Positions 8,588 through 18,030 of a DNA stretch of 64,000 bases are shown here, piece by piece; the first letter of the stretch is position 1; every line of letters starts with the position of its first letter. Both the position numbers and the translations under genes were made by a program. The notes under the pieces were generated by a model. It saw only the letters and a list, made by a program, of their open reading frames with translations, was not told where the DNA came from and made no database searches. This stretch comes from Bradyrhizobium sp. LLZ17 (GTDB taxonomy: Bacteria > Pseudomonadota > Alphaproteobacteria > Rhizobiales > Xanthobacteraceae). The stretch is taken from the NCBI RefSeq assembly GCF_041200145.1, contig NZ_CP165734.1:6305001-6369000 (forward strand), written 5' to 3'.

Positions 8588-8798
8588 CTATTGATGGAGC
8601 AGCTTGTCCCGCTCGCGCCGCCCGATCTGCCGCGCCTCTTCCAGGGCGGCGCGCGGGTCGAGATTTGGGGGGGTGTAGCCGGCGGCTCGGCACGTCGTCC
8701 CAATAGACGAAAATGCCCGGCCGCCCGTCGTCGAAATACACCTCGAAACTGCCGGTGTCGGGCACGGCCTCGTGCTTGCGGATCTTGGTGCTGGTCAC
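8588..8798 (-). pseudogene. Small hypothetical gene with a G-run frameshift
   Basis: Reads VTSTKIRKHEAVPDTGSFEV and YFDDGRPGIFVYWDDVPSRR. After the seven-G run at 8667-8673 (plus strand) the frame is wrong. With six G it continues PPNLDPRAALEEARQIGRRE to a stop at 8588. The repaired protein matches a frequent Bradyrhizobium family of unknown function. Probably intact in reality. Confidence 0.6.
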
Positions 8799-9146
8799 GC
8801 GACCGATGTAATCAGGTGTCCTTGCGGTGCCAACGTGCGAGCTGAAACAGCAAGCGTGAGAAGGCCCCAGCGGCAGGTTCCTAGCAGGGGGCGCGCGCGC
8901 TGGGGCCAGAAGCCTGCCGGAAATTGGCGGCCGCAGGCTTGACCGTATCATCCACCAGAATCGAAAGCCGCGCATTGACGCAAGTGAATATGTTCAATCT
9001 AGGAGGAGGTACCTCTTCACTGACCGCCTTGCGACAATTGGGCTCTTCCCACGCCTCGCGGTGCGCGCATCTCGAGAGTGCGACCGCGCCGCCGCCATGA
9101 TGCCAAACCGGCGCGAGCCGACGAAGGGGGACCCGCCCGAAAGCAG

Positions 9147-9341
9147 TTAGCGTTGATGCCCCAAGCCAATGCCCAGCACCAAGGCTTTCTGACGAAGGGC
9201 GCCAACGGTGCGCTTCATCTGCTTGGATATCTTCACCACGGGTGTCCGTTGCTTCGAATGACCCTTCAGCGCTTTTAGGTCAGTCGCAGTCCATTCGCGG
9301 CGAGCACGCGTCTTGATCTTCTTCGTCTTCGCTGTTCTCAC
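9147..9341 (-). CDS. Small basic DNA-binding-like protein, 64 aa
   Basis: Basic N-terminus (RTAKTKKIKTRARREWTATD), then KALKGHSKQRTPVVKISKQM and RTVGALRQKALVLGIGLGHQ. The pattern suggests a helix-turn-helix/SANT-like fold, with the GALRQKA helix as recognition element. Small proteins of this form are very common in Bradyrhizobium. The related peptide at 16 kb has the same architecture. Confidence 0.65.
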   Translation of the reverse strand: MRTAKTKKIKTRARREWTATDLKALKGHSKQRTPVVKISKQMKRTVGALRQKALVLGIGLGHQR

Positions 9342-9442
9342 TGATCGCTTCCATTAACGTGATTTGAGCGCGGCTGTTAGCACATCGCGTGTAGTCGTCA
9401 ACTAACTAATAGGTTAGCAAAGGCGAAACGACGCAGATCAAC

Positions 9443-9716
9443 GTGACTGTTAATGCGAGCAAGCTGGAACAGTGGGCAAGAGAGTTGTCTGTTCGCGGAA
9501 TGCGCAGTGCAGTTCGAAGCGCAGTCGACATAGGCGCAAGGGCGATGCGGAAGATTGCTGTCGAATCATCGCCAAGGACATGGAAGGCGCATCAAAGACG
9601 GCGTGACCAACGTCAAGCGCAAGACGCGAACCGATCTCTCAGCGTCGTTCACTGCCAACAGGATGCGCATCAACACGCTTGCATTGCCGCGACCGTTAGC
9701 CGCCATGGCGCCATGA
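9443..9716 (+). pseudogene. Phage-like protein remnant, frame-broken
   Basis: A GTG start gives NASKLEQWARELSVRGMRSA; another frame later gives KDGVTNVKRKTRTDLSASFT and NRMRINTLALPRPLA to a stop at 9716. At least one base is missing near 9590. The arginine-rich helical pattern resembles phage minor tail/virion proteins, but the assignment is weak. Confidence 0.3.
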
Positions 9717-9767
9717 CCGGAAGCACATATCGACTGCGTCGAGCCTCAGCATCCGCCATGCGTTCTT

Positions 9768-9802
9768 AGTATCGTAAGCCTCCACCGGAGGCCTACGATA
9801 CT
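9768..9802. terminator. Long hairpin
   Basis: AGTATCGTAAGCCTCC pairs with GGAGGCCTACGATACT (one mismatch) around a 3-base loop. There is no T-run, so it may be a small RNA element or a bidirectional terminator. Confidence 0.5.
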
Positions 9803-9850
9803 CTGCGTTCTCCGCTCCTTTAAGACACTCGATGTGCCGCCGAGATGGAA

Positions 9851-9891
9851 AGGGCCGCAGGATCTTTCACGGTCCTGCGGCTCTATTTTTC
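9851..9891 (+). terminator. Rho-independent terminator
   Basis: GGGCCGCAGGAT / GGTCCTGCGGCTC stem followed by TATTTTT. The strongest terminator-like element in this interval. Confidence 0.65.
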
Positions 9892-10119
9892 CGGGAAAAT
9901 TGAGTGCTTACGGAATGATCACTGCCAGCCGCGGGTAGCGTGATGATTCCAGAACTGGGTTTGCGGGTTGAGTCTCAAAACATCTGTTCCAAAGCGGAAC
10001 ATGGAAGACGTTGCGCTCGCGCAACAGCTTCCGTGGTGCGGACGAGGGCCGCCGGCCTCTTTTCGTTGTGATCAGCTTCTGGCAAGCTGGGACGTTTTCA
10101 TTTTTTAGGAGAGACGTGC

Positions 10120-10323
10120 GTGGCGATAGGTACTGTAAAGTGGTTCAACCCGACCAAAGGTTACGGCTTCATCCAGCCCGACAATGGCGGCAAGGATGTT
10201 TTCGTTCACATCTCGGCCGTCGAAAGGGCGGGACTGAGCACGCTCAGCGAGGGTGCGAGGGTGAGCTACGAGGAAATGAGCAACAAGGGCAAAATGTCCG
10301 CTGAAAATCTGAGGGTCGCCTAG
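10120..10323 (+). CDS. cspA: Cold-shock protein (CspA family), 67 aa
   Basis: A GTG start gives [20 protein letters not shown], with RNP1 (KGYGFI) and RNP2 (VFVHIS) intact. Cold-shock proteins bind single-stranded RNA and DNA and melt mRNA structure. AGGAGAG lies upstream of the start. The full-length OB fold is present. The symbol is given at family level only, since these bacteria carry several paralogues. Confidence 0.9.
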   Translation: MAIGTVKWFNPTKGYGFIQPDNGGKDVFVHISAVERAGLSTLSEGARVSYEEMSNKGKMSAENLRVA

Positions 10324-10481
10324 CCATATGGAGCGCAGGCGCTTCAAGGTAAGGCGGTGCGCAACTGAGCCCTGCTTCGTAGCGTCAAAAATCAAAGCCT
10401 GCTGCCTCGCGCTCGGCCGGCGACTCTGCTAGCTCGATCCAGTGATCGGTGCCCGCCGATCGCCAACAATCGCAATCAAAC

Positions 10482-10510
10482 TCCGCCGGCTCCCGAGCCG
10501 GCGGGTTTTT
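10482..10510 (+). terminator. Rho-independent terminator
   Basis: CCGCCGGCT / AGCCGGCGG stem then GTTTTT, about 160 bases after the cold-shock gene. Confidence 0.7.
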
Positions 10511-10584
10511 GCGTGCCAATTACTGCGGTAAGGCCTTGTTCGCGGCGCTTCGAGACAAGCCCCTGCTGGCCCATCACCCGCTCG

Positions 10585-10767
10585 TCAGGTCGGTTTGTCC
10601 GGACTTGTGGAGTTGAAGTCCCGGGCAGCGAGCTCCAGCTCAAGTTCGGTAATCCTTTCGAATATGCGGGTAGCAATCGCCTCTGATTCGCCGATGGTCA
10701 GCGATCGGATACCGCGCAAGGCAAGCTCGTCTCTGAGGAGTTTCGCCACAATCAAATGCACGGCCAT
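10585..10767 (-). CDS. Small helical hypothetical protein, 60 aa
   Basis: MAVHLIVAKLLRDELALRGI, then ATRIFERITELELELAARDF. Amphipathic and helical, no known domain. Conserved-looking style for this lineage; function unknown. Confidence 0.55.
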   Translation of the reverse strand: MAVHLIVAKLLRDELALRGIRSLTIGESEAIATRIFERITELELELAARDFNSTSPDKPT

Positions 10768-11742
10768 CGGATTAAAAATCCCGAAAGCGATGATCCAATC
10801 CCAACTTTAGGGTGAGCACAACGGCAATTAAGGTCGACGTCCGATCGTACGTCCCCCGGTGTGGGGCTCCGTAGTCAAACGTAAGTGGAACGATCTGCTT
10901 GGCAGCGCGTCTGTCTGAGGCCCCCAGCCAGACAGGTCGCCCCCCGACTGCTGGAGGAAAACCCGATCAGCGGGTTGGCGGCCCCCTCGTGGGGCCGTTT
11001 GAGTTTCAAGGTGGCCGTCTGAGCCGAAGACTCGGCACCATTACAAGAGAAAGGCCCCAGCTCGGGGGGCTCCCCAACGGGGGCTCTAGTTTTCCGGCAC
11101 AACCATTTGGATAGAAGTACCAGCCTCTTGAAGATTGAACATGGCCAGTGCGGATATCGTATGGCGGCAGCTTGCGGAAAAAGAATCTAAGTTATGGCGC
11201 TCAAGGACCTGTTGATCATCCCTCCAAGGTGCGGTCCGCAACTCGCAATTTCGTCAGTGCTTCAGGCGCGCTCTTCCGCAACGCAATTGTGCGCGGTGTG
11301 AGGTGAGCATGCTGGCAGAGACGGTTCTCAGACTTTAGCCGCGCTCGCCTAAATCTACGGATCGGGTGAGTCTTTCAAACCGGTGACCCAACCTCTCGCC
11401 GCGGTTCGTTGCGGCTGCGGCCTATTCATTATCACCGCTCTGGCCGCATGTAAGGCTGCGCTCTGAGACCAATCGAAGGTCCGGGTCGGCGGCTAAGGTC
11501 AGGGAAGCCTCTATCCGGAGCGGGTTCTCTCTGGAAGGCGTTCAGCGACCAGAGCCCAGCATGACGCCGAATGCGAAAAGGGTTGCCCGATAAAATCCAA
11601 GGATACCGTCAACGATATCTGCGAATGCCGGCCAACGAATGATTGCCCATGGCGGTCGATCCGATCAGTATCTCTTTTAGTTCGCGGTGCATGGTCGTGG
11701 TCTAGGCGACTGGCTGCTGCAGCGTCCATTCCTTCAGGGCAT
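10768..11742. other. Gene-poor stretch
   Basis: No convincing ORF on either strand. It contains one clear hairpin (CGGCCCC / GGGGCCG followed by TTT at 10979-11000) and G/C-rich runs around 11070-11090 that could also pair. The remainder looks like worn intergenic DNA. Confidence 0.5.
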
Positions 11743-11823
11743 TCAGTGGACCCGTCTGATCTTCTTCTTGCGCTTGGCGACCGCCTTCTTGATCTGCTCG
11801 CGCAAGCGAAGGATTTCGCCCAT
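11743..11823 (-). CDS. Basic peptide, 26 aa
   Basis: MGEILRLREQIKKAVAKRKK and six more residues. Strongly basic and helical. Supported only by composition and by its ATG and stop; it could be the tail of a lost gene. Confidence 0.3.
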   Translation of the reverse strand: MGEILRLREQIKKAVAKRKKKIRRVH

Positions 11824-11912
11824 CCCGCCGCCCTCTCCGGATCGAGCGGAGCCTGTGTCTGCTTGCCGTTTTGACGGATGCGTTTTCCAGTTTACGTGAA
11901 CGAAACCTCTGA

Positions 11913-12157
11913 TCAGTAGCGCCGATAGTACCGATGGGCATAAGGCCGACGAACGACGACTACGCGCGGCGATAGGCAGGACGATAGACCGGGCGAGTTC
12001 GGACGCATTCGTGCCGGCCGCAAACCAGAGCTACCCTCTCAACGTTCGCGATGTTTGATTGTCCCAGCGGAGCAACGGGCATTGCCGATGCCGTTGCAGT
12101 TGAGAATGCCGCCCCACAGAGAACGGTTATTGCGGCAAGTGTAAGTTTGTATTTCAT
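11913..12157 (-). pseudogene. Small exported protein with a C-terminal frame break
   Basis: Signal peptide MKYKLTLAAITVLCGAAFST is followed by a short mature part with two Cys (VALVCGRHECVRTRPVYRP). The frame stops at 11960, but one base added near 11965 extends it with a Tyr/Arg-rich tail (RRPYAHRYYRRY). That tail is typical of the Bradyrhizobium exported small proteins this resembles. Function unknown. Confidence 0.55.
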
Positions 12158-12356
12158 CCATGCTACTCCGGCGGAGCCCATCCCCGCTGAGCAACCTTAG
12201 ACGTTCCTTCCTGAACCTCGGATGACCTCGCCGCAGCTTTCGCGCGCGCCCTGGCTGGCTGTATGTTTCGGCACAATTGGCGCGAGAGGTTGTTCTCTCG
12301 ATCCTATCCGCCGGGCGGCCGCGCGCTGGCTCTGCGACATGGCTTGCCAATGAAGG

Positions 12357-12470
12357 TCACGCGGGCGCGCCGATCACCTCGTACTCGAAGCCGACGCCCT
12401 CCCGATCGTTCTCATCAATCCAAGCCTGCGCCACTTCCTCTGTAGCGAACCATTTTCGGCGGGGGTGAGG
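12357..12470 (-). pseudogene. C-terminal fragment of a small hypothetical protein
   Basis: RKWFATEEVAQAWIDENDRE then GVGFEYEVIG. Clear paralogue of the gene ending at 22732 (FANEEAARAWIDENDPD...GVAFEYEVAG). The N-terminal half is missing here. The rest of 12158-12918 holds no convincing gene. Confidence 0.5.
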
Positions 12471-12918
12471 CGCGCCATTACAGATCCTCGCGCAAGCCCC
12501 TGAAGAACGGATGCCGGAGGATCTTGTGAATGCAGCGCTCGTCGCGCGGAACGGCCTCGACCCCTGCGCAAGCATGGCTCTCTGAAACCGGGGGAAGGGG
12601 GCGCCCCGGTCCCCATTGCGGAACGAACTCCAACCGAAACGGGTATTCGGGTCCGTCGGCGCCGGTTGGTTCCTAAGCCATAGGTCGATCTTGGGAGCCT
12701 CGTAAATTGTTCTAGAATGCTGCGATGGCTGGCAAGAGAACCCCCGAAAGAGAGTTCCTGCCCTCCTAAGCCAACAGGCGAGGTGGAGGCGCGGCAGGTT
12801 GTCCAAGAGCAAATCTCGATGACCAGCCGGCGTTCGTCAAAGGTTCGAAAGTAAGATGAAACGAAGGCCGCCACAGTTGGCGGAGTCGTATTGTAGCTTC
12901 CGGCACTTGGGAACTGCC

Positions 12919-13101
12919 ATGCGGTACGTTGCGTATGTGGTCGATTTATCCGGCGTTGCTCGGGCGGTTTATCAAATCGACAGTCCGACGGATGAAGACG
13001 CCAGAACGCGAGCAGAGAAATTTCTTGATACGTACCCTGCCGTAGAGGTGTGGGATGGTCCTCGCAGAATTGCCCGGCTGGTGCGTGAGAGCTCGGACTG
13101 A
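12919..13101 (+). CDS. Small hypothetical protein, 60 aa
   Basis: MRYVAYVVDLSGVARAVYQI followed by DEDARTRAEKFLDTYPAVEV. Alternating beta and helix pattern, no signal peptide. Family common in this lineage, function unknown. The ATG at 12919 is chosen because the upstream in-frame part is unlike protein. Confidence 0.6.
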   Translation: MRYVAYVVDLSGVARAVYQIDSPTDEDARTRAEKFLDTYPAVEVWDGPRRIARLVRESSD

Positions 13102-13723
13102 CCGGTCGCGAAAAGCGAGAGCTACGGCGGGTTGGTTCGGATCTGCTTACGATCATGAATTGACATTTCGCCGCGGCTCGTGGCTTCCAAAATCTTCATG
13201 GCGCGCAGGAACGAGCGGTTCGACTTTTAATCGTTGCCCAAGCAACCAGTCCAGGTGCGGGAGCCTCGTGGCATTAACATCGAGGCACGTGTTATGACGA
13301 CTGTTCAAACGGCCTTGCTCATTGCGGACGCTGTGCCACGCTCTGCACTAGATCGTGGGCGGTAATCGACTCATCAAGCATCAGAGGCCACGGCGGATGT
13401 AACCGGCTCGACCATCTTAAGGGACCGACGTGGAATGCGTCGGGGCCTTTTGTTAGGGCTCCATCTACACCTGCAGCCGCTCAGGGGCGCGAAGCGGAAA
13501 GTATATGCTCGATCCGAGCGTTGCCGGTGGTCACCCCGGAGCAGACTTGACAGTCGGACGAGTGCAAGGCCTCTCTCTCTGCGAGTTAATCAATAGCGTC
13601 GCAACGTCTGGCCGTGAGGGTTGACGAGATTGGACCGCGATCGCTGTTACCTTGGCCGCTTTTCGGCCAAATTGTTGTTTGTTGCTTGGTACTCGGGGCA
13701 GGACCTCATTTTGGAGCCCTGCA
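13102..13723. other. Gene-poor stretch with one terminator
   Basis: No convincing ORF. A hairpin near 13421-13453 (CCGACG / CGTCGG followed by GGCCTTTT) looks like a terminator. A TTGACG at about 13621 could be the -35 box of a promoter for the exported-protein gene that follows, but its spacing to a -10 is poor. Confidence 0.4.
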
Positions 13724-14263
13724 ATGTTCAAGCAAGTATTTTCTGCGTGTTTCTTCGTTGTCCTCAGCTCGATCTGTTCGGAAGCAAGACCCTACCGCAT
13801 CGGCCACGCGCCCGAATGCAACGTGATCATGCCATGTGACTTCTCGTCCGCGCAGCCGCGCGGCGAACGAATTTCGCAGTATTCACTGCAGGCGTATCGT
13901 CCCAAACAACTCGTGGTAACCGCAGCCAACAGCTTGGCGATGAGTGTCCCTGCTGAGAGCCGGATCGTCGGGGGTCGGCCGCCCGGCTGCCCGGCGGCAT
14001 TCTGTGGTTGTGGCGCAGCGCTGCGCGTGTTTGGTCGCGTGGTGCCTGAATTAAACCTCGCAGCCAACTGGCTACGCTTTCCGCGTACGTCGCCGTCGCC
14101 CGGAATGGTCGCGGCACGCCGTGGGCACGTCTTCGTATTAGAACAGCATCTCGGAGGCGACATTTGGATGGCGTATGACGCCAACTCAGGCGGACACGCG
14201 ACGAGGATGCACGCGCGATCGTTGCGTGGCTATACGGTTGTCAATCCACACGGTGCGGCCTGA
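13724..14263 (+). CDS. Exported protein with CHAP-like C-terminus, 179 aa
   Basis: Signal peptide MFKQVFSACFFVVLSSICSE. The mature protein has GCPAAFCGCGAALRVFGRVV with three closely placed Cys. Then come LAANWLRFPRTSPSPGMVAA, RRGHVFVLEQHL and a His-containing end (GGHATRMHARSL). The W-x-x-F-P...G-x-V-A...GHVFVL order resembles small NlpC/CHAP-like periplasmic proteins of rhizobia. Active-site assignment is uncertain. Confidence 0.65.
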   Translation: MFKQVFSACFFVVLSSICSEARPYRIGHAPECNVIMPCDFSSAQPRGERISQYSLQAYRPKQLVVTAANSLAMSVPAESRIVGGRPPGCPAAFCGCGAALRVFGRVVPELNLAANWLRFPRTSPSPGMVAARRGHVFVLEQHLGGDIWMAYDANSGGHATRMHARSLRGYTVVNPHGAA

Positions 14264-14353
14264 AAGAGCGCGCGCCAGTTGGTGTACCGGGTTGTCGCTA
14301 CGCGAACGTCAGCGCGTGTGCCCACGACCGCCGCCTGTGGCGCACTGGAATGG

Positions 14354-14399
14354 ACGGCCCCCGACCGCCAGCCCCCCGTGTTGGTCGGGGCCGATTTTC
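14354..14399 (+). terminator. Rho-independent terminator
   Basis: CGGCCCCCGACC / GGTCGGGGCCG stem followed by ATTTT, about 90 bases after the exported-protein gene. Confidence 0.7.
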
Positions 14400-14506
14400 G
14401 TCTGGTGCCCAACGCTCTGACACCATTTGACGAGAACCAGCCGGTTGTTTTTCCGGTTTTTTACAAAGTGGCGTTATGTCGGGTGCGATTGCCACCGTTC
14501 AAATTC

Positions 14507-14894
14507 TACTGCGGCGCCGCTGCGCGCTTCCAAGTGGTTCGCAGCGTCATACCGTTTGGAGTTCGGGGATTGTCGAATTTTAGTTCGTCGGAGTTTAGCA
14601 AAGTAATCGTTCTTTTCTGATTGGGAATGGCGGCGACGTTCGCGTAGGTGCTGCCGCAATCTTTGGAATTTCCGCGCGCGATTGGAAAAGCGAGAAATGG
14701 CCGTCCTCTGAGAAAATCATCACGCCCTTTGGGGAAGGACCGAAGGGTTCGCCTTTTTGGCCGTCGTCCATTTCACTGGTAACAGCGACTAGCGTCCACG
14801 CACCAACAAGCTGTTCCTTAGCCGAGTTCTGTTGCGCGAATGCTGCGACCGACAGGGCAAGCCCAAGCCCGATAGCAATAATGGCTTTGTTCAT
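14507..14894 (-). pseudogene. Lipocalin-like exported protein with internal deletion
   Basis: Signal peptide MNKAIIAIGLGLALSVAAFA, then the lipocalin-like N-terminal block LVGAWTLVAVTSEMDDGQKG and GVMIFSEDGHFSL. After PKIAA the frame changes and continues with AAIPNQKRTITLLNSDELKF and ending TTWKRA. That is the C-terminal strand region of the same family. The middle of the domain is missing, so this is an internally deleted gene. Confidence 0.6.
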
Positions 14895-15118
14895 TATGTC
14901 GTCCACGACAAGATCAAATTGTGCAACTACGGTCACGTGAGATCAAGGTTGGCGTGAGCTTCGGGTCAAAATCGGCGAAGAAAACCCCACGATGCCACGC
15001 CGATCTAACCTGGACAGCGGGCCCACCCACAGACACAGACTAGCCGCAGTACCCACGCGCCAACCGCCAACCCAGCAGGAATGCCGGCTGATCTCCTACC
15101 CAGATGTGTGTCTCGGGA

Positions 15119-15742
15119 TCATCGACCTGCGGCGGAGAGCGGGTCGGCCCACCCGTAAATTTCCCAAGTGCCGCGCCTGCCCCTGATCTGGTACGACGGC
15201 CCCAGCTCACCGGAATGAGGCGCATTCGGCCAAATGGATGATCTCGCAATGCTTCTCGCCGAGCTGGAGCGGTGCAAAGCAGAGTTCAAGCACCTGCAAA
15301 CGGAGCTGAATTCCCCAAGGGTCGCCGGCCCAGTACAGCCAACAACGCTCCAAGATCTGGCGCGCCGGATGAGCGAGATCGCGGCCCGTCTTGAAGCTGC
15401 AACGCGCGCGATCTCAAAGGGACCTGCCAGCGGGATACATTGAGCAGTTCCGTCCACCGCCTCGTGGCGCGTGGCTACGTCGTCGTTCGCCGTCATGAAG
15501 ATGACAGGACACTTCGATCCCGATGCCGTAAGTCGGCGATACAGCTCGATCCCCGAAATTCCGCCGAGGTTGATGTCAAGCAACAAACAGGTAGCCGTCT
15601 GCGCGCGCCCGCTCTCAATCAAAGCCTCCGCTGAACTGAACGTCCCGGCCTCGATGCCATCGAGCGCCAACAGCCGCGCCACGCCCTTCAGGAATGACGC
15701 ATCGTCATCGAGCACGATCACGATCGCCGATTTCGGTGCCAT
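15119..15742 (-). CDS. Response regulator receiver, C-terminus degenerate
   Basis: MAPKSAIVIVLDDDASFLKG gives the acidic triad; the phospho-acceptor Asp lies in CLLLDINLGGISG and the switch Thr in VIFMTAND. After about residue 85 the receiver pattern fades (the K-P-F motif reads AGPFE). The remaining frame overlaps a plausible gene on the other strand. Probably a receiver truncated near 15.44 kb. Confidence 0.55.
   Translation of the reverse strand: MAPKSAIVIVLDDDASFLKGVARLLALDGIEAGTFSSAEALIESGRAQTATCLLLDINLGGISGIELYRRLTASGSKCPVIFMTANDDVATRHEAVDGTAQCIPLAGPFEIARVAASRRAAISLIRRARSWSVVGCTGPATLGEFSSVCRCLNSALHRSSSARSIARSSIWPNAPHSGELGPSYQIRGRRGTWEIYGWADPLSAAGR
15234..15443 (+). CDS. Possible coiled-coil protein, 69 aa
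   Basis: MDDLAMLLAELERCKAEFKH, then DLARRMSEIAARLEAATRAI. A heptad-like helical protein with more natural composition than the opposite strand. It overlaps the degenerate end of the receiver gene, which suggests one of the two is a remnant. Confidence 0.4.
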   Translation: MDDLAMLLAELERCKAEFKHLQTELNSPRVAGPVQPTTLQDLARRMSEIAARLEAATRAISKGPASGIH

Positions 15743-15963
15743 ATCCGTATCCAGCCCGATGTAGGGTGTGCCCAAGGTGTTAGCCGACCCTTGATCCAAA
15801 TCAAAGAGGCCCTAGTCGGTCGCGAACACTCAGCGAAATCTACCGGGCAGACGGCTCAATCGGTGGTGTCCTCCATCAGGTTGCGAGGTCGCTTGGCCCA
15901 TCTGCGACCTCGGAGCCCATCCGCTCTTCGGCCGATGTTGGCGGTCGAACCGGATATCGACGG

Positions 15964-16128
15964 CTACTTCTTCAACAGTATCCCCATCGCTCGCGCCATT
16001 CGCCTCACTGACCCTGCGTGACGGCCGAGCTCGGCTGCAATCTTCGATACGCCAGCTCCCGTCCGCGCCAGCTTGGACAATTGCTGGGCCTCGCGGTCCG
16101 TCCATTGTTTTGGCTTTGGTGTTTTCAT
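15964..16128 (-). CDS. Small helix-turn-helix protein, 54 aa
   Basis: MKTPKPKQWTDREAQQLSKL, then GVSKIAAELGRHAGSVRRMA. The helix plus IAAELGR-x-x-GSVRR form a Myb/SANT or sigma-like helix-turn-helix (wedge W-T-D-R-E at the first helix). Likely a DNA-binding protein. It shares its design with the peptide at 9.15 kb. Confidence 0.65.
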   Translation of the reverse strand: MKTPKPKQWTDREAQQLSKLARTGAGVSKIAAELGRHAGSVRRMARAMGILLKK

Positions 16129-16240
16129 GGTGCGGCGCTTGGGGGGAATTTACGGGTTGAAGTCGCCGTTGGCCCAACTGCGAGTACGGACGAGCATCGG
16201 GATTGTCGGCTCGGAACGAAAGTCAGAGAAGGCGAACCGG

Positions 16241-16399
16241 CTACTCGGACAGAAGAGCTATATAGATTTGGTCTAGGACGGTCGGTCTTGCGGCACCATC
16301 GAACAGCACCGTCAGGCCGGTGGTGCGATTGCTGACTTCGACAACCGTACCGGTCTTGTGGGCTAAATCTGGGAATTGAATGATCCCCAGCTCGCTCAT
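16241..16399 (-). CDS. Small hypothetical protein, 52 aa
   Basis: MSELGIIQFPDLAHKTGTVV, then SNRTTGLTVLFDGAARPTVL. A KOW/SH3-like small beta protein (TGTVVEV...LTVLFDG) of a type frequent in Bradyrhizobium. Function unknown. The frame is open 13 codons farther upstream without another ATG. Confidence 0.6.
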   Translation of the reverse strand: MSELGIIQFPDLAHKTGTVVEVSNRTTGLTVLFDGAARPTVLDQIYIALLSE

Positions 16400-16467
16400 C
16401 TCGAAACGTGTCCCGACAACAGACCTATCGCTCCTCGGAGCCGATCATGGCTTAATCCGAACCTGTC

Positions 16468-16782
16468 TCATTGCGAACCGACGAGACGCTTCTCTGCAAT
16501 CGCCTTGCCCTTTGCCTTTCCGATGACAAACTGAACGCCGACCTGAGCCCCATCGACCCAAATCAGCTCGCAGCGCCGAAATGCCAGACCAGTGGAGGAT
16601 AGGACCAGAAAGAATTCCTGCGCCTTCAGGGGCTCGATTGAACCCTCGACCTCAAGTTTGGCACCGCTTCCAGAGGCGTCGAGAAGAATGCAGGTTCGCC
16701 GCCATGTCCCATCGACACCCATGATGCTGACGATATGCTTGTGCTCAAAGCGAACACGGTTCGCTTGTCGATTGTCTCTCAT
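16468..16782 (-). CDS. PilZ domain protein, 104 aa
   Basis: The N-terminus MRDNRQANRVRFEHKH carries the R-x-x-x-R cyclic-di-GMP motif; DASGSGAKLEV is the D/N-x-S-x-x-G motif. Single-domain PilZ proteins bind cyclic di-GMP and relay it to motility, polysaccharide or transport machinery. It ends EKRLVGSQ. The upstream small gene overlaps its start by 38 bases. Confidence 0.8.
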   Translation of the reverse strand: MRDNRQANRVRFEHKHIVSIMGVDGTWRRTCILLDASGSGAKLEVEGSIEPLKAQEFFLVLSSTGLAFRRCELIWVDGAQVGVQFVIGKAKGKAIAEKRLVGSQ

Positions 16783-16975
16783 TATCTGCTATCCCCCAAT
16801 CCAAATCATTTGCTTCGAAATAGGTGCGCCGCCTCCCTGCGTGCGGCCTGAATAAGGTCGCCAAAAATGTCAGGCAGTCTCTGGCACAAGGGACTTGTCT
16901 CAGATCTCCCCTGCTAACGCCCGCTGAAATCGCAGTAATGACGACGTCGTCACAAATCGTTTGCAGGTCGGCCAT
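16745..16975 (-). CDS. Possible small hypothetical protein
   Basis: MADLQTICDDVVITAISAGV and RGDLRQVPCARDCLTFLATL look like real protein. The C-terminal part overlapping the PilZ gene does not. It may end earlier than the open frame. No family recognised. Confidence 0.35.
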   Translation of the reverse strand: MADLQTICDDVVITAISAGVSRGDLRQVPCARDCLTFLATLFRPHAGRRRTYFEANDLDWGIADNERQSTSEPCSL

Positions 16976-17361
16976 TCTGATGTTGGTTCGTCGAAACGTT
17001 GATCAAAAAGCGATTACGAAAAATACAGCTACACGCGAGGGACGGCACAGGCCCACTCGGACCAGCGCTGCCATGACAGCCATGCGCCAGGGCGACCCTT
17101 CCTAGAATGTCCGTGTTCAAAGTTTCACCCCGAAGCGCTTAAGAAAGGTTTATCCGATTGTGAGCAGCCGGTATTGCGCTATGCAAGTTGCATAGAGAAC
17201 GCTATCGAAATTGAGCAAAGCATCGGTTTGCGGCCCGGTTAAGGGCTTGGTTACTGGTCAGTGTCACCATTACGTACAGGCCGCCATATGCGGCAGGGCA
17301 TTCTGAAAATAGTCTATTACTTCGACGCGCCCGGTTGGCGGTCTCTTGTAGGAGAGGCCCA

Positions 17362-17496
17362 ATGTTTAAGGGCTTCATGGTCGCAGTCGTTGCGCTGATC
17401 AGTACAGCGCAGGTGGATCAATACCTAACTCACGGTCGGTACACCGATGCGGCGATGGCTATGCTGCGGCAAATACGTCATGCGTTTGGATTTTAG
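17362..17496 (+). CDS. Small protein, 44 aa
   Basis: MFKGFMVAVVALISTAQVDQ, then YLTHGRYTDAAMAMLRQIRH. A short hydrophobic N-terminus (signal or anchor) and a helical tail. AGGAG precedes the ATG by about 8 bases. This compact family recurs across Bradyrhizobium genomes with no assigned role. Confidence 0.65.
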   Translation: MFKGFMVAVVALISTAQVDQYLTHGRYTDAAMAMLRQIRHAFGF

Positions 17497-17729
17497 ATAG
17501 TTGTTTGCGACGCGGTCGGTCCTTAACTCCCGCGGAGAAGCTAGACTGCGTGTTTCCGATCGGCTGCGTCCGGTCGGCCGTTTTGTCCCGCTACGGCCGG
17601 AAACGAGCTCAGCTTGAGAGCGAACTCGCCAGCTTTTCGGAACGCTTGCTCCCGACCCTGGCGGGGATGGTCGGGAGCTAGCTCGATGCAACGTACGGCA
17701 GGTGTTCCGGCGTCCGTTCTGCGAGCTGA

Positions 17730-18030
17730 CTACCATTCTCGATCGTCGAGCTCGCCATAGTCCCGAACGATGTACTCTCGGGTGAAGCGCTCGACCGGAC
17801 GCCAGTGCTCGCGAATAACGACGGTCGGAGGTCGGCGGCCTCCAATAGTCAGGATGGATGACAATTGTCGGCGGCGGCGGGTATGCGGAGCCCGTATGAA
17901 CATGCCAGCAAACGTCACCTCTGCAAGCGATGGCTGCCGAAGCGGCCGTATTGGAGAGCGCCAGAATACCGGCAGCAACGCAAGCCGCCAAAAGACCCTG
18001 TCGACTTACTCTGAGGGTGAATTTTTTCAT
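17730..18030 (-). pseudogene. Small exported protein, frame-broken
   Basis: Signal peptide region KKFTLRVSRQGLLAACVAAG, then ACRGDVCWHVHTGSAYPPPP and the W-R-P-P repeat style (HPDYWRPPT). The frame shifts near 17850. The adjacent frame continues PTVVIREHWRPVERFTREYI to DDREW. One base is gained or lost in a GC-rich run. Function unknown. Confidence 0.5.
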
